Shown here: in pieces, positions 5,752-5,756 of the stretch
Layout of the letters: the number at the start of each line of letters is the position of its first letter
Numbering within the stretch: position 1 is the stretch's first letter
Assembly: GCA_964496205.1 (NCBI GenBank)
Contig: CAZBXV010000080.1
Coordinates: 1-5,756 of the forward strand
Reading direction: 5' to 3'
DNA length: 5,756 bases
Source: CAYLHS01 sp964496205
GTDB taxonomy: Bacteria; Actinomycetota; Acidimicrobiia; Spongiisociales; UBA4744
Program-made: the position numbers and the translations under genes
The notes under the pieces: model-generated
The model's database searches: none
Seen by the model: the letters and a program-made list of their open reading frames with translations, nothing else
Told to the model about the DNA's origin: nothing

Positions 5752-5756
5752 CGGCG

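Noticed and set aside
1..5756. CRISPR arrays, insertion sequences, tRNA or rRNA genes, attachment sites
   Set aside because: No repeated spacer pattern, transposase, terminal inverted repeats or structural RNA signature other than the riboswitch was seen.

Overview
The window is GC-rich with almost no intergenic space, strong AGGAGG-type ribosome binding sites, GTG starts and overlapping stop/start codons. The protein sequences look actinobacterial. The combination of a lipoprotein thiamine-binding protein, LiaF-like membrane proteins and an aldo/keto reductase beginning MRYLDVSG suggests an uncultured actinobacterium, possibly of the Acidimicrobiia. That placement is an impression from protein style, not a phylogeny.

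Layout. Positions 1-460 (minus strand): the first codons of an aldo/keto reductase, leaving the window at base 1, preceded by a complete 4HBT-type acyl-CoA thioesterase; the two are spaced as one operon. Positions 461-523: a short divergent intergenic region. Positions 524-1123 (plus strand): a small integral membrane protein resembling the isoprenylcysteine carboxyl methyltransferase (ICMT) family, the only plus-strand gene. Positions 1128-4898 (minus strand): a complete thiamine uptake transcription unit. It is made of a TPP riboswitch leader (4811-4898), a hairpin that buries the ribosome binding site (4780-4800), a thiamine-binding lipoprotein (ThiB), a fused two-domain permease (ThiP) and an ATPase (ThiQ-like). 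The three genes are joined by overlapping stop and start codons. Positions 4967-5751 (minus strand): two overlapping genes for LiaI/LiaF-like membrane proteins, which appear to share a duplicated N-terminal membrane domain.

How it works together. The riboswitch should sense intracellular thiamine pyrophosphate. When it is scarce, the leader would allow translation of thiB and, by coupling, of thiP and thiQ. ThiB captures thiamine outside the membrane, ThiP forms the channel and ThiQ supplies ATP hydrolysis. The LiaF-like pair lies upstream in the same direction but is separated from thiB by 190 bases containing the riboswitch and a plausible promoter, so it is probably a separate unit. No biosynthetic or salvage gene for thiamine lies in the window.

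I found no convincing undescribed system. The most interesting points are the architecture of the riboswitch expression platform, including a competing 10-bp helix, a possible hinge disulfide in ThiB, the C-terminal extension of ThiQ, and the duplicated LiaI-like domain. There is no stretch over 300 bases without a gene.
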